A stretch of DNA of 64,000 nt from the NCBI GenBank assembly GCA_044227095.1, contig JBGAFV010000001.1, positions 4,898,001 through 4,962,000 on the forward strand, written 5' to 3'. Positions 18,231 to 26,863 of the stretch are shown piece after piece. The notes beneath the pieces were generated by a model. That model saw only the letters and a program-made list of their open reading frames with translations. It did not search any database and was not told where the DNA came from. The translations under genes were made by a program, and so were the position numbers. Numbering within the stretch: the stretch's first letter is position 1; each line of letters starts with the position of its first letter. The stretch is from JACMLD01 sp044227095. Its GTDB lineage: Bacteria > Bacteroidota > Bacteroidia > Chitinophagales > Chitinophagaceae.

Positions 18231-18587
18231 GTCAGGAGTTCGTCAACTCTTCCCTTTTTTTGATGCAAAAAGTTCCGGAATAACATGATTTTTCCCTTTT
18301 TTGAAGGCAAAAAAGTCAGGAGTTCACGAACTCTTCCCTTTTTTTGATGCAAAAAGTTCCGGAATAATATGATTTTTCCCTTTTTTGAAGGTAAAAAAGT
18401 CAGGAGTTCACGAACTCTTCCCTTTTTTTGATGTGAAAAGTTCCGGAATAAGATGATTTTTCCCTTTTTTGAAGGCAAAAAAGTCAGGAGTTCATGAACT
18501 CTTCCCTTTTTTTGATGCGAAAAGTTCCGGAATAAGATGATTTTTCCCTTTTTTGAAGGCAAAAAAGTCAGGAGTTCACGAACTCTA
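18231..18587. repeat. 84-bp tandem minisatellite built of two 42-bp half-units
   Basis: The motif GTCAGGAGTTC recurs at 18231, 18315, 18399, 18483 and 18567: exact 84-bp spacing, four full units plus a partial fifth. Each unit is itself two related 42-bp halves, one starting CCCTTTTTTTGATGCAAAAA and one starting CCCTTTTTTGAAGGCAAAAA. Each unit contains the hairpin GAGTTC-AC-GAACTC and the palindrome TTCCGGAA. Because 84 is a multiple of three, the - strand stays open (18221-18562, 113 residues of a 14-residue KKGK/KKGR repeat). I treat that as a by-product, although a real repeat protein cannot be excluded. Confidence 0.9.
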
Positions 18588-18997
18588 GCCCTTTCTTTGC
18601 GTAAGTTGTTATAAAAGCTGTTACCGTACGCACAGTTGTGGGTGCTTTTTTAAATGCATTAAAAAGGCAAGTCTTTGATGATGCAGGCACAATACAACAA
18701 ATGCACAAAAGCCGAACACTAATCTTGCGCCAGGCTACTGTTATTATAAGTTACATACTTAAGCCAGTTGAGGATAAAACCTTTAGCAAAACCACAGTTT
18801 TTATTCGTGAGTTATTCTTATTGAAAGCACAAGCTTGGACAACGCTCTTTAGCTGCACTACTAACTTTTTCAAGACTTTTATTATTTAAATTATATCGTT
18901 AGCCCGAACTTTAAAAGTATTCAAAATTAAGAAAGATGAATGGCACACAAAAAACATCGTTTCTTTTACTTCTTCACACAAATTTATATATCTTCTA
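18588..18997. other. Gene-poor 410 bp between the minisatellite and the next gene
   Basis: No convincing gene. It contains the second copy of the short repeat (18728-18770). A + strand open stretch from about 18605 to 18889 has no ATG near its beginning and reads VRTVVGAFLNALKRQVFDDA; it may be a decayed fragment. Confidence 0.4.
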
Positions 18998-19546
18998 CTA
19001 TTTAAGATCAGGACTATATGATAAATCTTGCAAATTCAATATAAGCTTAAGTAAATTTTTATTGCTTGAACCTACAAAAGAAGATCTTAGAAAATATTTG
19101 TCAAAAATAATTTGTCTATCTATTTTAACAATTAAATAGACAACATTATCATGACTGAGATTTTGCTCGTTAGGTCTAAGTGAATTTTCCAAAAATAATT
19201 TTGGGTTATAAAAAAAACCTTTCAAGAATTTAACAGTCTCTATCGAGACCTTTTGATTATGCCTTTGTTGAGAGGAACCGAATTGTAAAAATAGGCCAGT
19301 TGCTTTAAGTTGATCAGAATTCATTACAATTTTGCAACCAGACGCACTTTTGTTCATAAAGCCAGAATTAAAAAAAAGCAATTCATAAGTATTTAAACTA
19401 TTTAGCAACTCTTCTTTCGTACTATCAATAGACTGCTTAAGTGAACTTTTTTCAAAATCTACAATATATGTATCTTGAGCATTTAGAATCACTATTTGTA
19501 AAACTAAAAATTTAGAAAAAATGACTGTTTTAAAAAAATTCTTCAT
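18998..19546 (-). CDS. Secreted protein of unknown function
   Basis: 182 residues with N-terminal signal FSKFLVLQIVILNAQ, cleaved after A-Q as in other exported proteins of this genome. The mature part is mixed helix and strand (VSIETVKFLKGFFYNPKLFL; VVYLIVKIDRQIIFDKYFLR) and resembles energy-transducer or TonB-C-like small domains only vaguely; no family is claimed. Copy C of the stem-loop repeat lies 28 bp upstream of its start. It belongs to the run of small accessory - strand genes. Confidence 0.6.
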   Translation of the reverse strand: MKNFFKTVIFSKFLVLQIVILNAQDTYIVDFEKSSLKQSIDSTKEELLNSLNTYELLFFNSGFMNKSASGCKIVMNSDQLKATGLFLQFGSSQQRHNQKVSIETVKFLKGFFYNPKLFLENSLRPNEQNLSHDNVVYLIVKIDRQIIFDKYFLRSSFVGSSNKNLLKLILNLQDLSYSPDLK

Positions 19547-19573
19547 TGGCCTTTTTTAAATTAGAATGCCCCC

Positions 19574-19640
19574 CACTGGCGCAAGTATGCATCCGGGCCC
19601 AGCGCATTAGCGTACTTGCGCCTAAAATTATAAAACCTGT
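19574..19640 (+). repeat. Dispersed stem-loop repeat, copy C
   Basis: GGCGCAAGTATGC, loop, GCGTACTTGCGCC (one mismatch in 13 pairs, the best-paired copy), followed by CTAAAATTATAAAACCTGT. The + frame is broken by one extra base relative to copy B, between the MHPG and RISVLAPKIIKP parts. It lies just upstream of the 18998-19546 gene. Confidence 0.8.
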
Positions 19641-19811
19641 AGCAAACGCCAAAGGTTTTATTTCATTGCTGTTATTGCAGGCACTACTTCTCCCGTCTTT
19701 ACGAGAAGCATGGCCAACATGCTTTACCCGCCCTACCAAGATTGCACCAGTTTCTTGATCAATCACTCAACATCTTTGTTTTATTGAACTTAATTTGATC
19801 TTGCTAGAAAC

Positions 19812-20111
19812 TTAACCACTAAGATTATTTCTATTTTCTAAATATTTTTGAATATAATAACTTATGTCATGGCCAGTGCCAGTTAAATGAACAGTTTTAT
19901 TATACTTATCAACAATTATTGGAGCATTCCCTCCTACCAAAAATTGCACATCTCCTGTTAAAACATATTCTTTCGATTGATAAAAAAATACCCAGCCACA
20001 TTTGAAAGCCCGGGTTTCATTCTCAAGCAATGCAAGCTCTACATTTGACATCTTTTGGATTTCACGCAGTTGCTCCAAGGCTAGAAGTTTTGCATCTTCT
20101 ATAGTAATCAT
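19812..20111 (-). CDS. Imm35 / YrhB-domain immunity-like protein
   Basis: 99 residues. The sequence CGWVFFYQSKEYVLTGDVQF, followed by GGNAPIIVDKYNKTVHLTGT and SYYIQKYLENR, matches the Imm35/YrhB pattern of GWVFFYxS, GNAPIIVDK and TG-x(4-6)-YI. Such proteins are found beside polymorphic toxins and protect the producer from its own or a neighbour's toxin, though a YrhB homologue has also been described as a chaperone. No toxin gene is intact nearby. The start ATG lies 9 bp after the stop of the remnant at 20121-20246. Confidence 0.75.
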   Translation of the reverse strand: MITIEDAKLLALEQLREIQKMSNVELALLENETRAFKCGWVFFYQSKEYVLTGDVQFLVGGNAPIIVDKYNKTVHLTGTGHDISYYIQKYLENRNNLSG

Positions 20112-20120
20112 AACTTGATC

Positions 20121-20246
20121 TTATTTTTCTGTTGTTTTGATAAACAATAAATCTTTATAAGACGATACTTCAGAGTAATTCAATACTGCATAACCACTTT
20201 TCTGAAAATCGAGAAAAGGGACAATTAATCCTGCAGTAAAAGGGAA
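20121..20246 (-). pseudogene. 5'-truncated gene remnant (41 codons)
   Basis: The - strand reads FPFTAGLIVPFLDFQKSGYA and then VLNYSEVSSYKDLLFIKTTEK to a stop at 20121, with an in-frame stop immediately upstream and no start codon. Composition is protein-like and the stop sits 9 bp before the Imm35-like ATG, as if it had been the preceding cistron. It may be the C-terminal end of a lost toxin or another immunity gene; the identity is unknown. Confidence 0.5.
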
Positions 20247-20278
20247 TTATTTTGCAAGAAAAATCTATACACTTTTCC

Positions 20279-20917
20279 TTAATAGGGTGGCATTCGAAAT
20301 TGAAATTCACTATTAATTAAATCCAAAATATTAAAAAAGTTGTCGACTTGCGAAATACCTTTACAACCGCCTGGATTCGAATAAGTATAAAATCTATAGC
20401 TATGTTTATTTGCAATTTCAACCATATAACAATCCCCATCTGAGACAGTGCAATAATTAATTATATTATTGCAATCTGGTAATGTCAATATTTTAAAATC
20501 ATACAATCTTTTTGTAAAAGCTTCCCACCCAGACTTAGGCTCTTTCTTGAAAAAAATTTTGGAAATTGATGCTGGAACATAAATTGAAGTATCAAATTCA
20601 TAATTTAAATTGTAAAAAAATGCAGTCCATTGATGTTTATTATTTTTAAAAACTGCGAGTTCTCCTTCTTTTTGCATTGCGGTGTAATGCCATAGTCTAA
20701 TTTGCAAAGAATCAAAGCCTTCATTTAAGGAATCAATCTTAAGTCCTTTTTCAAATTCTTTAACTAACAAATAGTAAGGTAATACCTTGCCGTTTTTAAG
20801 CTTTGGGATCTCTTGTGTTACTGTACTATCCTTTTCTTTTAAATCCTTCTTTTGTGTATTACAATCACAAAAAATAAAAGATAAAATTATTGTCAATGAT
20901 AGAAAATACGATCTCAT
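20279..20917 (-). CDS. Lipoprotein of unknown function
   Basis: 212 residues. The signal MRSYFLSLTIILSFIFC runs into IFCDCNTQKK; either Cys could be the lipidated residue. A charged linker (KKDLKEKDSTV) follows, then a mixed domain with QIRLWHYTAMQKEGELAVFK and NKHSYRFYTYSNPGGCKGIS. No family is recognised. It is the last of the small accessory genes before the conserved TfoX-N gene. A partial stem-loop repeat copy lies at 20969. Confidence 0.6.
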   Translation of the reverse strand: MRSYFLSLTIILSFIFCDCNTQKKDLKEKDSTVTQEIPKLKNGKVLPYYLLVKEFEKGLKIDSLNEGFDSLQIRLWHYTAMQKEGELAVFKNNKHQWTAFFYNLNYEFDTSIYVPASISKIFFKKEPKSGWEAFTKRLYDFKILTLPDCNNIINYCTVSDGDCYMVEIANKHSYRFYTYSNPGGCKGISQVDNFFNILDLINSEFQFRMPPY

Positions 20918-20968
20918 CCAATGTTTAATTAATTATTTATTAAAATTTTCAGAACGTATAGGCCTTTC

Positions 20969-20990
20969 GCCCCCACCGGCACAAGTATAA
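20969..20990 (+). repeat. Partial stem-loop repeat, copy D (left arm only)
   Basis: CCCCCACCGGCACAAGTATA matches the left arm and its flank in copies A-C (CCCACTGGCGCAAGTATG), after which similarity stops. It marks the right edge of the repeat-bearing island. Confidence 0.5.
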
Positions 20991-21006
20991 ATTTAATTTA
21001 TTAACG

Positions 21007-21348
21007 TCACTTTTTTTTCTTCGCCGCCTTCGCCCTTGCGTTGAAGTCTAACGCAAGTTTAATCCAGTACTCAAACTCTTTTTTTGATTTTATCGCTTCA
21101 GGATGAACGTAACAATATCCGTTTAATACCTTACCCCGCATTATCATTGACCTAAACCCGTTTTTCTCTGCAACAACATCCTGCAGGGCAGGATCAAAAC
21201 GGCACATCATTTCTTCACCACTTACACTCACACACATTTTACCATTCACCATAAAAGTGAGGCCGCGGAACATTTTCTTTTCTTCCACATGCGGAAGATG
21301 AGCCAACCCTTCACGGATCCTTGCTGCTAATTTCTCATTGTATGCCAT
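21007..21348 (-). CDS. TfoX N-terminal domain protein
   Basis: 113 residues forming a single TfoX-N domain: EEKKMFRGLTFMVNGKMCVS followed by MCRFDPAL, MRGKVLNGYCYV and EFEYWIKLALDF, with a basic tail AKAAKKKK. Single-domain TfoX-N proteins are widespread in Bacteroidota; the domain is known from the competence regulator TfoX/Sxy, but the role of stand-alone copies is not settled. It lies 37 bp downstream of the GluQ-like gene and may be its last operon partner. Confidence 0.85.
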   Translation of the reverse strand: MAYNEKLAARIREGLAHLPHVEEKKMFRGLTFMVNGKMCVSVSGEEMMCRFDPALQDVVAEKNGFRSMIMRGKVLNGYCYVHPEAIKSKKEFEYWIKLALDFNARAKAAKKKK

Positions 21349-21385
21349 CGCTATTATTATAGAGTATTATTAAATCAACAGGTAA

Positions 21386-22288
21386 CTATACTACATATTG
21401 CTGAAGCAAAGCTTCTCCCAAAGTTAACCAATCATATACCGGTGCAGCAATACCAGCATGTACGCCAATTTGCGAATAAATCTCTTCAGCAGTTTTTCCC
21501 TGCATGCGAAGATATTGTATAGAAGTTGCCCCGGCAGATTTAGATAGCTTTTCGCCGCCGGCTTCTGCCAATAATGGATGATGAAAGAAAATAGCATTCA
21601 TAAAAGTAGTTTTCCCCAGTTGCATAGAAAGAAAATGTTGCGCCAGTGTAGATGACCAGAGATCCTCCCCCCTTACAATACAATCAACACCATAATACAT
21701 ATCATCCAGCAAAGAACTTAACTGGTATGCCGGAAACCCGTCTTTCCTTCTTACAACAAAGTATTGCATTGTTTCCGGCAAACTGGCATCAGTAATTGCG
21801 CCATCAATATTTTTTATGTTAAGGGCTGCTTCAACATTTGTATACAGTCGCCAGTTGTATTTATCATTATCCAGTGAAAGATTTTTGTTACAGCATTCAC
21901 CTTCATAAATCCCTTCGGGGTTATTCCTGCTTAACTGTGCCCTTGAACAATCGCAGGCAAATACAGATTTACTATCGGCAAGTTTTATCAATGCGGCGCG
22001 GTAAATATGCAAGCGGTGCATTTGCGAATACTGCTTTTCAAATTCATCTGCATTCCGGGGGCCTTCATGCCACGGAATTTGAAGGAAGCGAAGTGTATCA
22101 AAAATATCCTGCACATAAGCGACGTGTGTACGTTCCCTGTCAAGATCATCTATACGGAGCAATATTGCAGCATTGGCCTTATGCGCAAGGGTTGCTGTTA
22201 TACTAAAAGACAAAATATTGCCTATGTGCAAAAAACCACTAGGCGTTGGTGCTATTCTTGTGCGGTTAAAAGATAAACTATTCAACAT
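21386..22288 (-). CDS. gluQ: Glutamyl-Q tRNA(Asp) synthetase-like enzyme
   Basis: 300 residues, the length of the catalytic part of glutamyl-tRNA synthetase without anticodon domain. It has the HIGH-type motif PTPSGFLHIGN (about 14-24), IDDLDRER in the active site and the KMSKS-type motif GEKLSKSAG (about 250). A zinc pattern C-x-C...Y-x3-C is present (FACDCSRA and GIYEGEC). These features fit GluQ, which attaches glutamate to queuosine in tRNA(Asp). It starts 45 bp after the GH78 gene and is unlikely to share its function. A short GltX paralogue of other specificity is the alternative. Confidence 0.8.
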   Translation of the reverse strand: MLNSLSFNRTRIAPTPSGFLHIGNILSFSITATLAHKANAAILLRIDDLDRERTHVAYVQDIFDTLRFLQIPWHEGPRNADEFEKQYSQMHRLHIYRAALIKLADSKSVFACDCSRAQLSRNNPEGIYEGECCNKNLSLDNDKYNWRLYTNVEAALNIKNIDGAITDASLPETMQYFVVRRKDGFPAYQLSSLLDDMYYGVDCIVRGEDLWSSTLAQHFLSMQLGKTTFMNAIFFHHPLLAEAGGEKLSKSAGATSIQYLRMQGKTAEEIYSQIGVHAGIAAPVYDWLTLGEALLQQYVV

Positions 22289-22333
22289 TTAACTTCTTAA
22301 AATAAACCGATCATAATAATGTCTTACATTCTC

Positions 22334-24838
22334 TTAATACTGAAAATGATAAACGCCTGGCAAAAGTGTTTGCTTTTTGCCAGTCTGCTGCATAAGCGTG
22401 GCTGAACTATTTGCAGGCACCGTTACATCATAATTAATTGTAGCACCATTTCTTTTCCATGAAGAAATAATGGTTCCATACGGACCAGCATGTTCGCAAT
22501 AAAATGAATTGAGCCCTTCTACAAAATGTGGTTCAAGCAAAACATTCTTAAAACCCGGTGTAGAAGGATCTGGTTTTATGCCTCCCAATGCTTTATAAAA
22601 CCATGCGCTGATTTCACCAAACATAATATGGTTCATAGAAATGTCTGACTGTGCATCAATAGGCCAGTTCTCATAGAGCGTTGTTGCACCATTGGCTATC
22701 CAATAGCCCCAGGAAGGATATGTTGTTTTAGAAGCAAGCTGATAGGCAAGATCTGCATACCCATTTTCAGACAAGGCATTTAAAATAGCTTTTGTACCAA
22801 GCAGTCCTACATCAAGCCCATCACGGTTTACTTTTTTTGCAAGCAAATCTGCTACAAATTTTATTTTGCTTTCAGGAACCAGTTTCCAGAACAAAGAAAC
22901 TGCAAGCGCAGTTTGTGTTGATGAATCTGTATAACTGTATTTAGCGTTAAATGCATTTTTTATTTTTTCTGCAAGCGCTTTGTATTTGTTATAATCGCCT
23001 GTTTTTCCAAACAATTTTGCCGCATTAGAAAGAATTACTGCATCGGTATAATAATAACAGGTAGAAGTAAGGTTAACAGGTGTTTTTGATTTTATAGGAA
23101 TCCAGTCGCCCAATCCCCATTCGCAAATACCCGAAGGATATAGATCGTTAATGTGATCTACATAACGTTTGATATGCTCATAGTTGTCAGACAAACATTT
23201 TGAATCGCCATAAAACATATACAGGTTCCAGGGAATGATAGCAATTGTGGAAGTCCAGTCGGGGCCATTACCCCATTCGTAACCCCAGCCACCTGTAGGC
23301 ACAATAGAAGGCAATACACCATTGGGCTGTTGTTCATCACGATGATCCGCCATCCACTTTTCATATACAGTGATGGCATCAAAATTATAAAGGCCTGTTT
23401 CAATATTTATTTGTGCGTCGCCTGTCCAGCCATTTTTTTCGCGTTGCGGACAATCGGTAGGATAGCCAAAAAGATTGGATAAATAGGAATGGTTTGCTGC
23501 AAGCCAGATTTTATTAACCACTTCATTGCTGCTTTGTATTTTTCCAACCGGCGAAACATCAGAATGCATAAAATATGCATTCATACCATCTACAGTTATT
23601 TTTTTATTGCTGGTTACTTCTGCATACTGAAAACCTTTGTAATTAAACTTTGGTGAAAAGGTTTCCTTACCCTCCCCTTTTAAAATATAAATATCTGTCT
23701 GAAATGGATCTGTATCGTCTGTTGGCCGGTAATGCACATCTATGTTTGAAATATCTACATGACCGTTTTTATACAATCTTTCGCCATGTTTTACTTTTAC
23801 AATGGTTCCTTTTTCGCCACTAACTGTAACCTCACTCACACCTGCTATATTTCTGCCCATATCAAAAACATAATCCGTGTCATTAAATTGCTTAACGCTT
23901 GTTGGCACTAATTTTTCTTCTTTGCGGATGGGTACACAACTTTGCGCTACTATATTTTGTGAAGGAACTGCAGCATAAATAACCTGCTTCCACATTGTAT
24001 CATTCCATGTAGCATCAACATGTTCAGCCGTATAAATACTATTGAACACAATATTGCTCTTCACTGTTTTCCAGGTTTCATCGGAGCAAATTGTTTCAAC
24101 AGAACCATCGGTATAGGTTAAGCGCAAATCAAGACAAAAAGAAGGCCTGGAACGCCAGGGTGCTTTATCAAAATACCATACGGCAGTGCTCTGGTGGTTG
24201 TACCAGCCATTCCCTAAAAGAACACCTATTTCATTGTTACCTGTTTTCAAGTCATTCGTCACATCATACGTTACATAAAGTGTCCTTCTGTCAAACCTCG
24301 TATACATAGGATCTAAAACATGATCGCCGGTTTTCTTTCCATTCAATGATAATTCGTAAAGCCCCGCAGCTGCTATGTACACTCTTGCGCTGGCTATTGT
24401 TTTCTTTATGCTGAATTCTTTCTTAAAGAAAGGTGCTTTCTTCTCTTTGATGTCTTTTGTATCGATTATCCAGCTTCCTTTCCATCCACTATTTCCTGTT
24501 TCAAACCATGCAAGAGATGATAGATGCATGCTTTGCTTTTCATCCCAGGTTTTTATTTTCCAGTAGTACTTTGTAAATGGCAATAACTGCAGCTCTTTGC
24601 AAAGCAATTGTTGTTCACCGCTATTAATCTTCTTTAAAGGCTGAAGATGGATGGAATCTGTACCAATCAATAACTGGTAACCTGTTTGTTTAGTTGCAAT
24701 AGATTGCCAGCTCAGTCGCGGCATTGTGGCGTCTATTCCAATTGGGTTTGTAAGGTGTTCTGTCTGCAGGTTTGTTTGCGCTATGGTTTGAAGCAATAAA
24801 CCTGTTGCAACTATTAGTGCCGGTATTTTTTTACTCAT
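22334..24838 (-). CDS. GH78 alpha-L-rhamnosidase
   Basis: 834 residues with signal peptide IPALIVATGLLLQTIAQ. The N-terminal beta-sandwich domains (LTNPIGIDATMPRLSWQ; KKEFSIKKTIASARVYIAAA) are typical of GH78, as is YTRFDRRTLYVTYDVTN. The (alpha/alpha)6 barrel carries the catalytic-acid block DCPQREKNGWTGDAQ, then GVLPSIVPTGGWGYEW and GDWIP. The C-terminal barrel ends SWGYWIANGATTLYENW and the all-beta domain follows. It hydrolyses terminal alpha-L-rhamnose from glycans or aryl rhamnosides in the periplasm. It is the last gene of the xylan cluster, where rhamnose could come from pectin-linked or glycosylated xylan. Confidence 0.92.
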   Translation of the reverse strand: MSKKIPALIVATGLLLQTIAQTNLQTEHLTNPIGIDATMPRLSWQSIATKQTGYQLLIGTDSIHLQPLKKINSGEQQLLCKELQLLPFTKYYWKIKTWDEKQSMHLSSLAWFETGNSGWKGSWIIDTKDIKEKKAPFFKKEFSIKKTIASARVYIAAAGLYELSLNGKKTGDHVLDPMYTRFDRRTLYVTYDVTNDLKTGNNEIGVLLGNGWYNHQSTAVWYFDKAPWRSRPSFCLDLRLTYTDGSVETICSDETWKTVKSNIVFNSIYTAEHVDATWNDTMWKQVIYAAVPSQNIVAQSCVPIRKEEKLVPTSVKQFNDTDYVFDMGRNIAGVSEVTVSGEKGTIVKVKHGERLYKNGHVDISNIDVHYRPTDDTDPFQTDIYILKGEGKETFSPKFNYKGFQYAEVTSNKKITVDGMNAYFMHSDVSPVGKIQSSNEVVNKIWLAANHSYLSNLFGYPTDCPQREKNGWTGDAQINIETGLYNFDAITVYEKWMADHRDEQQPNGVLPSIVPTGGWGYEWGNGPDWTSTIAIIPWNLYMFYGDSKCLSDNYEHIKRYVDHINDLYPSGICEWGLGDWIPIKSKTPVNLTSTCYYYTDAVILSNAAKLFGKTGDYNKYKALAEKIKNAFNAKYSYTDSSTQTALAVSLFWKLVPESKIKFVADLLAKKVNRDGLDVGLLGTKAILNALSENGYADLAYQLASKTTYPSWGYWIANGATTLYENWPIDAQSDISMNHIMFGEISAWFYKALGGIKPDPSTPGFKNVLLEPHFVEGLNSFYCEHAGPYGTIISSWKRNGATINYDVTVPANSSATLMQQTGKKQTLLPGVYHFQY

Positions 24839-24940
24839 CCTGGTAAAATTTCAACAATAGCGATAGTGCTATTAAATTGAAATATAAACCATATCCGGTT
24901 ATCAGGCGCATTTTGAGAAGGAATTATCCGTCTTGTGTAT

Positions 24941-26863
24941 TCACTTATCAGTTCTAAACGGTGAAGCAGGCAACCCCTCTTTGTTATAAAGATTAGGATT
25001 TACCGGGTTGTCGGCCCATGCATAACGCACATACATAGGGTTTACTATCTCATCATTCCACACCATTACTTTATTGCCTTCAATATTTGCTTTTGCCCAT
25101 ACAAATTTTTTATCTGCGCCAGCAATAGCAAACTCTCCCGGTTCATCGCCATCATTGGTTATTAAACCGCTGCCTGTATTTGTAAACGAAAGTGTAATCT
25201 CTTTGCCATTAATAGCAGCAGATTGAAAAACAGGGCCAGCTGCTACTACATCTTTTTCTCCATACACTAATTTTTCTGCGGCAAGTGCGAGGCGATCGCC
25301 TACATCCTTTTTTCGATCCGGGTGAATATCATTCCATTCACCCAAATCAATAGCTACAACCATTGCTGTATTAGGTACAGTAAGCGATTGCAATTGTGCT
25401 TCACGAAAAGCAGCCCACTGACTTTCCGAAGGCAGGTAGTTCATATCCATAAACCCGGGAAGCTGTACATACAAAAATGGCGCATCAGGTTCATTCCATT
25501 TTTGCCGCCAGTCTGCAATCATGGCTGGCTGCAGTTTTGCATATTCTGCAGCACGTATGGTGTTTGCCTCTCCCTGGTACCACAAAAAACCTTTTACTCC
25601 ATAATTTATTACCGGGGCCAGCATTGCATTGTACAAAGCTGTTGGTTGATTTTGTGCGGCAATGCCTGTTATTCCCGCATTTATAAATGGAATATTCACC
25701 TGCCCTACTTTGTATTGCCAATAACCTTTTAAATCTACCGTATCATTTCCTGCAATCAGTTGATAGGGCTTATCAGGCACAAAGCCGCCTTTACCGGCAT
25801 TATTAGTAACCCGGATAACAAAGAGATTTTTTCCAGGTTTTAATATTCCATCCGGCAATGCATAGCGCCTTTGCGGGTACATATACCCGGTAGTCCCTGC
25901 TTGCTTGCCGTTTATGTACAGCACATCTGCATCCACAATTCTGCCTAAAAAAACTTTTGCATGCCCATTTGCAACAGCGGCAGGAACATCAATTTCTTTT
26001 CTATACCACACTACGCCATCTAAATCCTTTATACCCTGGTCTTCCCAATAGCCAGGTATATTAATTGTACGCCATCCTTTTGGAACATATTCGGTACTAA
26101 ACCATTTTTCTGTTTGTCCCTTATCTGCATTTTTTTGTACAGGGCGATTAGCAGCGGCGTTTCTGTTTATACTATTTATGTAAGCGGTGTCTTTATTTTT
26201 TTGGACTGTATTCAATATTGCAGGAAATTCTTTAAAACCGTCTTCACTCATCCATGCCTCAATGGGTGTACCACCATAACTCGCATTGATTAATCCTATA
26301 GGAATGTGGTATTTCGCATAAATATCCCTTGCAAAAAAATAGGCAATAGCAGAAAATGCAGTTACATCAGTTGGATTTGCCCATTTCCAGGAACCGCCGG
26401 GCAAATCATTTTGCGGGCCTTGCATGTTGGTGGTATTCGGTATCCAGAAATGCCGTATTTGCGGATAATTGGCATTAGCAACGTCTTCGGCATAGCGAAC
26501 AGCATGCAAACTCATCTGGTGCACCATGTTAGATTGGCCTGTACACATCCATACATCGCCTATCAAAATTTCTTTAAGGCTAATGTGGTTGCTGGCATCA
26601 ATATTCATTGTATATGGACCACCGGCTTTTGTGGGCAACAGCTGCAATATCCATTTACCATCAGCACCTGCTTTCGTTTTATAGGTTTTGCTGTTAAATT
26701 TTACGGTTACCTTTTCGCCATTAGCTGCCCATCCCCAAATATTAATCTTTGCATCCCGCTGCAATACCATACTGTCTCTTATTAACCGTGGCAATTTTAC
26801 CTGGGCATTAGCAATGGTTACAGCAACAAAGCTTATTAATGTGAAGACTAAACTTCTTTTCAT
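24941..26863 (-). CDS. Sialate O-acetylesterase-type (SASA/SGNH) carbohydrate esterase
   Basis: 640 residues, signal peptide RSLVFTLISFVAVTIANA. Block I is WMCTGQSNM with the nucleophile Ser; later blocks are GGTPIEAWM, FLWYQGEANT and DIHPDRKKDVGDRLALAAE with the Asp/His of the triad. A galactose-binding-like insert (residues about 260-370, HAKVFLGRIVDADVLYINGK) separates the halves of the SASA domain. Members remove acetyl groups from sialic acids or, in xylan loci, from xylose; the context here favours acetyl-xylan or acetyl-side-chain esterase (CE20-like). It precedes GH78 in the same transcription unit with a 102-bp gap. Confidence 0.88.
   Translation of the reverse strand: MKRSLVFTLISFVAVTIANAQVKLPRLIRDSMVLQRDAKINIWGWAANGEKVTVKFNSKTYKTKAGADGKWILQLLPTKAGGPYTMNIDASNHISLKEILIGDVWMCTGQSNMVHQMSLHAVRYAEDVANANYPQIRHFWIPNTTNMQGPQNDLPGGSWKWANPTDVTAFSAIAYFFARDIYAKYHIPIGLINASYGGTPIEAWMSEDGFKEFPAILNTVQKNKDTAYINSINRNAAANRPVQKNADKGQTEKWFSTEYVPKGWRTINIPGYWEDQGIKDLDGVVWYRKEIDVPAAVANGHAKVFLGRIVDADVLYINGKQAGTTGYMYPQRRYALPDGILKPGKNLFVIRVTNNAGKGGFVPDKPYQLIAGNDTVDLKGYWQYKVGQVNIPFINAGITGIAAQNQPTALYNAMLAPVINYGVKGFLWYQGEANTIRAAEYAKLQPAMIADWRQKWNEPDAPFLYVQLPGFMDMNYLPSESQWAAFREAQLQSLTVPNTAMVVAIDLGEWNDIHPDRKKDVGDRLALAAEKLVYGEKDVVAAGPVFQSAAINGKEITLSFTNTGSGLITNDGDEPGEFAIAGADKKFVWAKANIEGNKVMVWNDEIVNPMYVRYAWADNPVNPNLYNKEGLPASPFRTDK

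Noticed and set aside
18221..18562. 113-residue open frame of a 14-residue repeat
   Set aside because: It lies wholly within the 84-bp minisatellite, whose unit length is a multiple of three and so keeps any open frame open. Listed as repeat, not gene.
18231..18587. Possible CRISPR array
   Set aside because: The units are contiguous with no unique spacers between repeats, and there are no cas genes.
19530..19766. Open frames on both strands over repeat copy C
   Set aside because: Both cross the repeat and have unlikely composition; neither agrees with a neighbouring gene.
17410..20990. Integron attC array
   Set aside because: The stem-loop elements lack GTTRRRY-type core sites and no integrase gene is present; cassette-like only by layout.
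21386..22288. Full glutamyl-tRNA synthetase (gltX)
   Set aside because: Only about 300 residues with no anticodon-binding domain; the zinc pattern and length fit GluQ.
24842..24900. AATAGC-GATAGT-GCTATT hairpin upstream of GH78 as an operator
   Set aside because: Short and AT-rich, no similarity to the other palindromes; could be chance.
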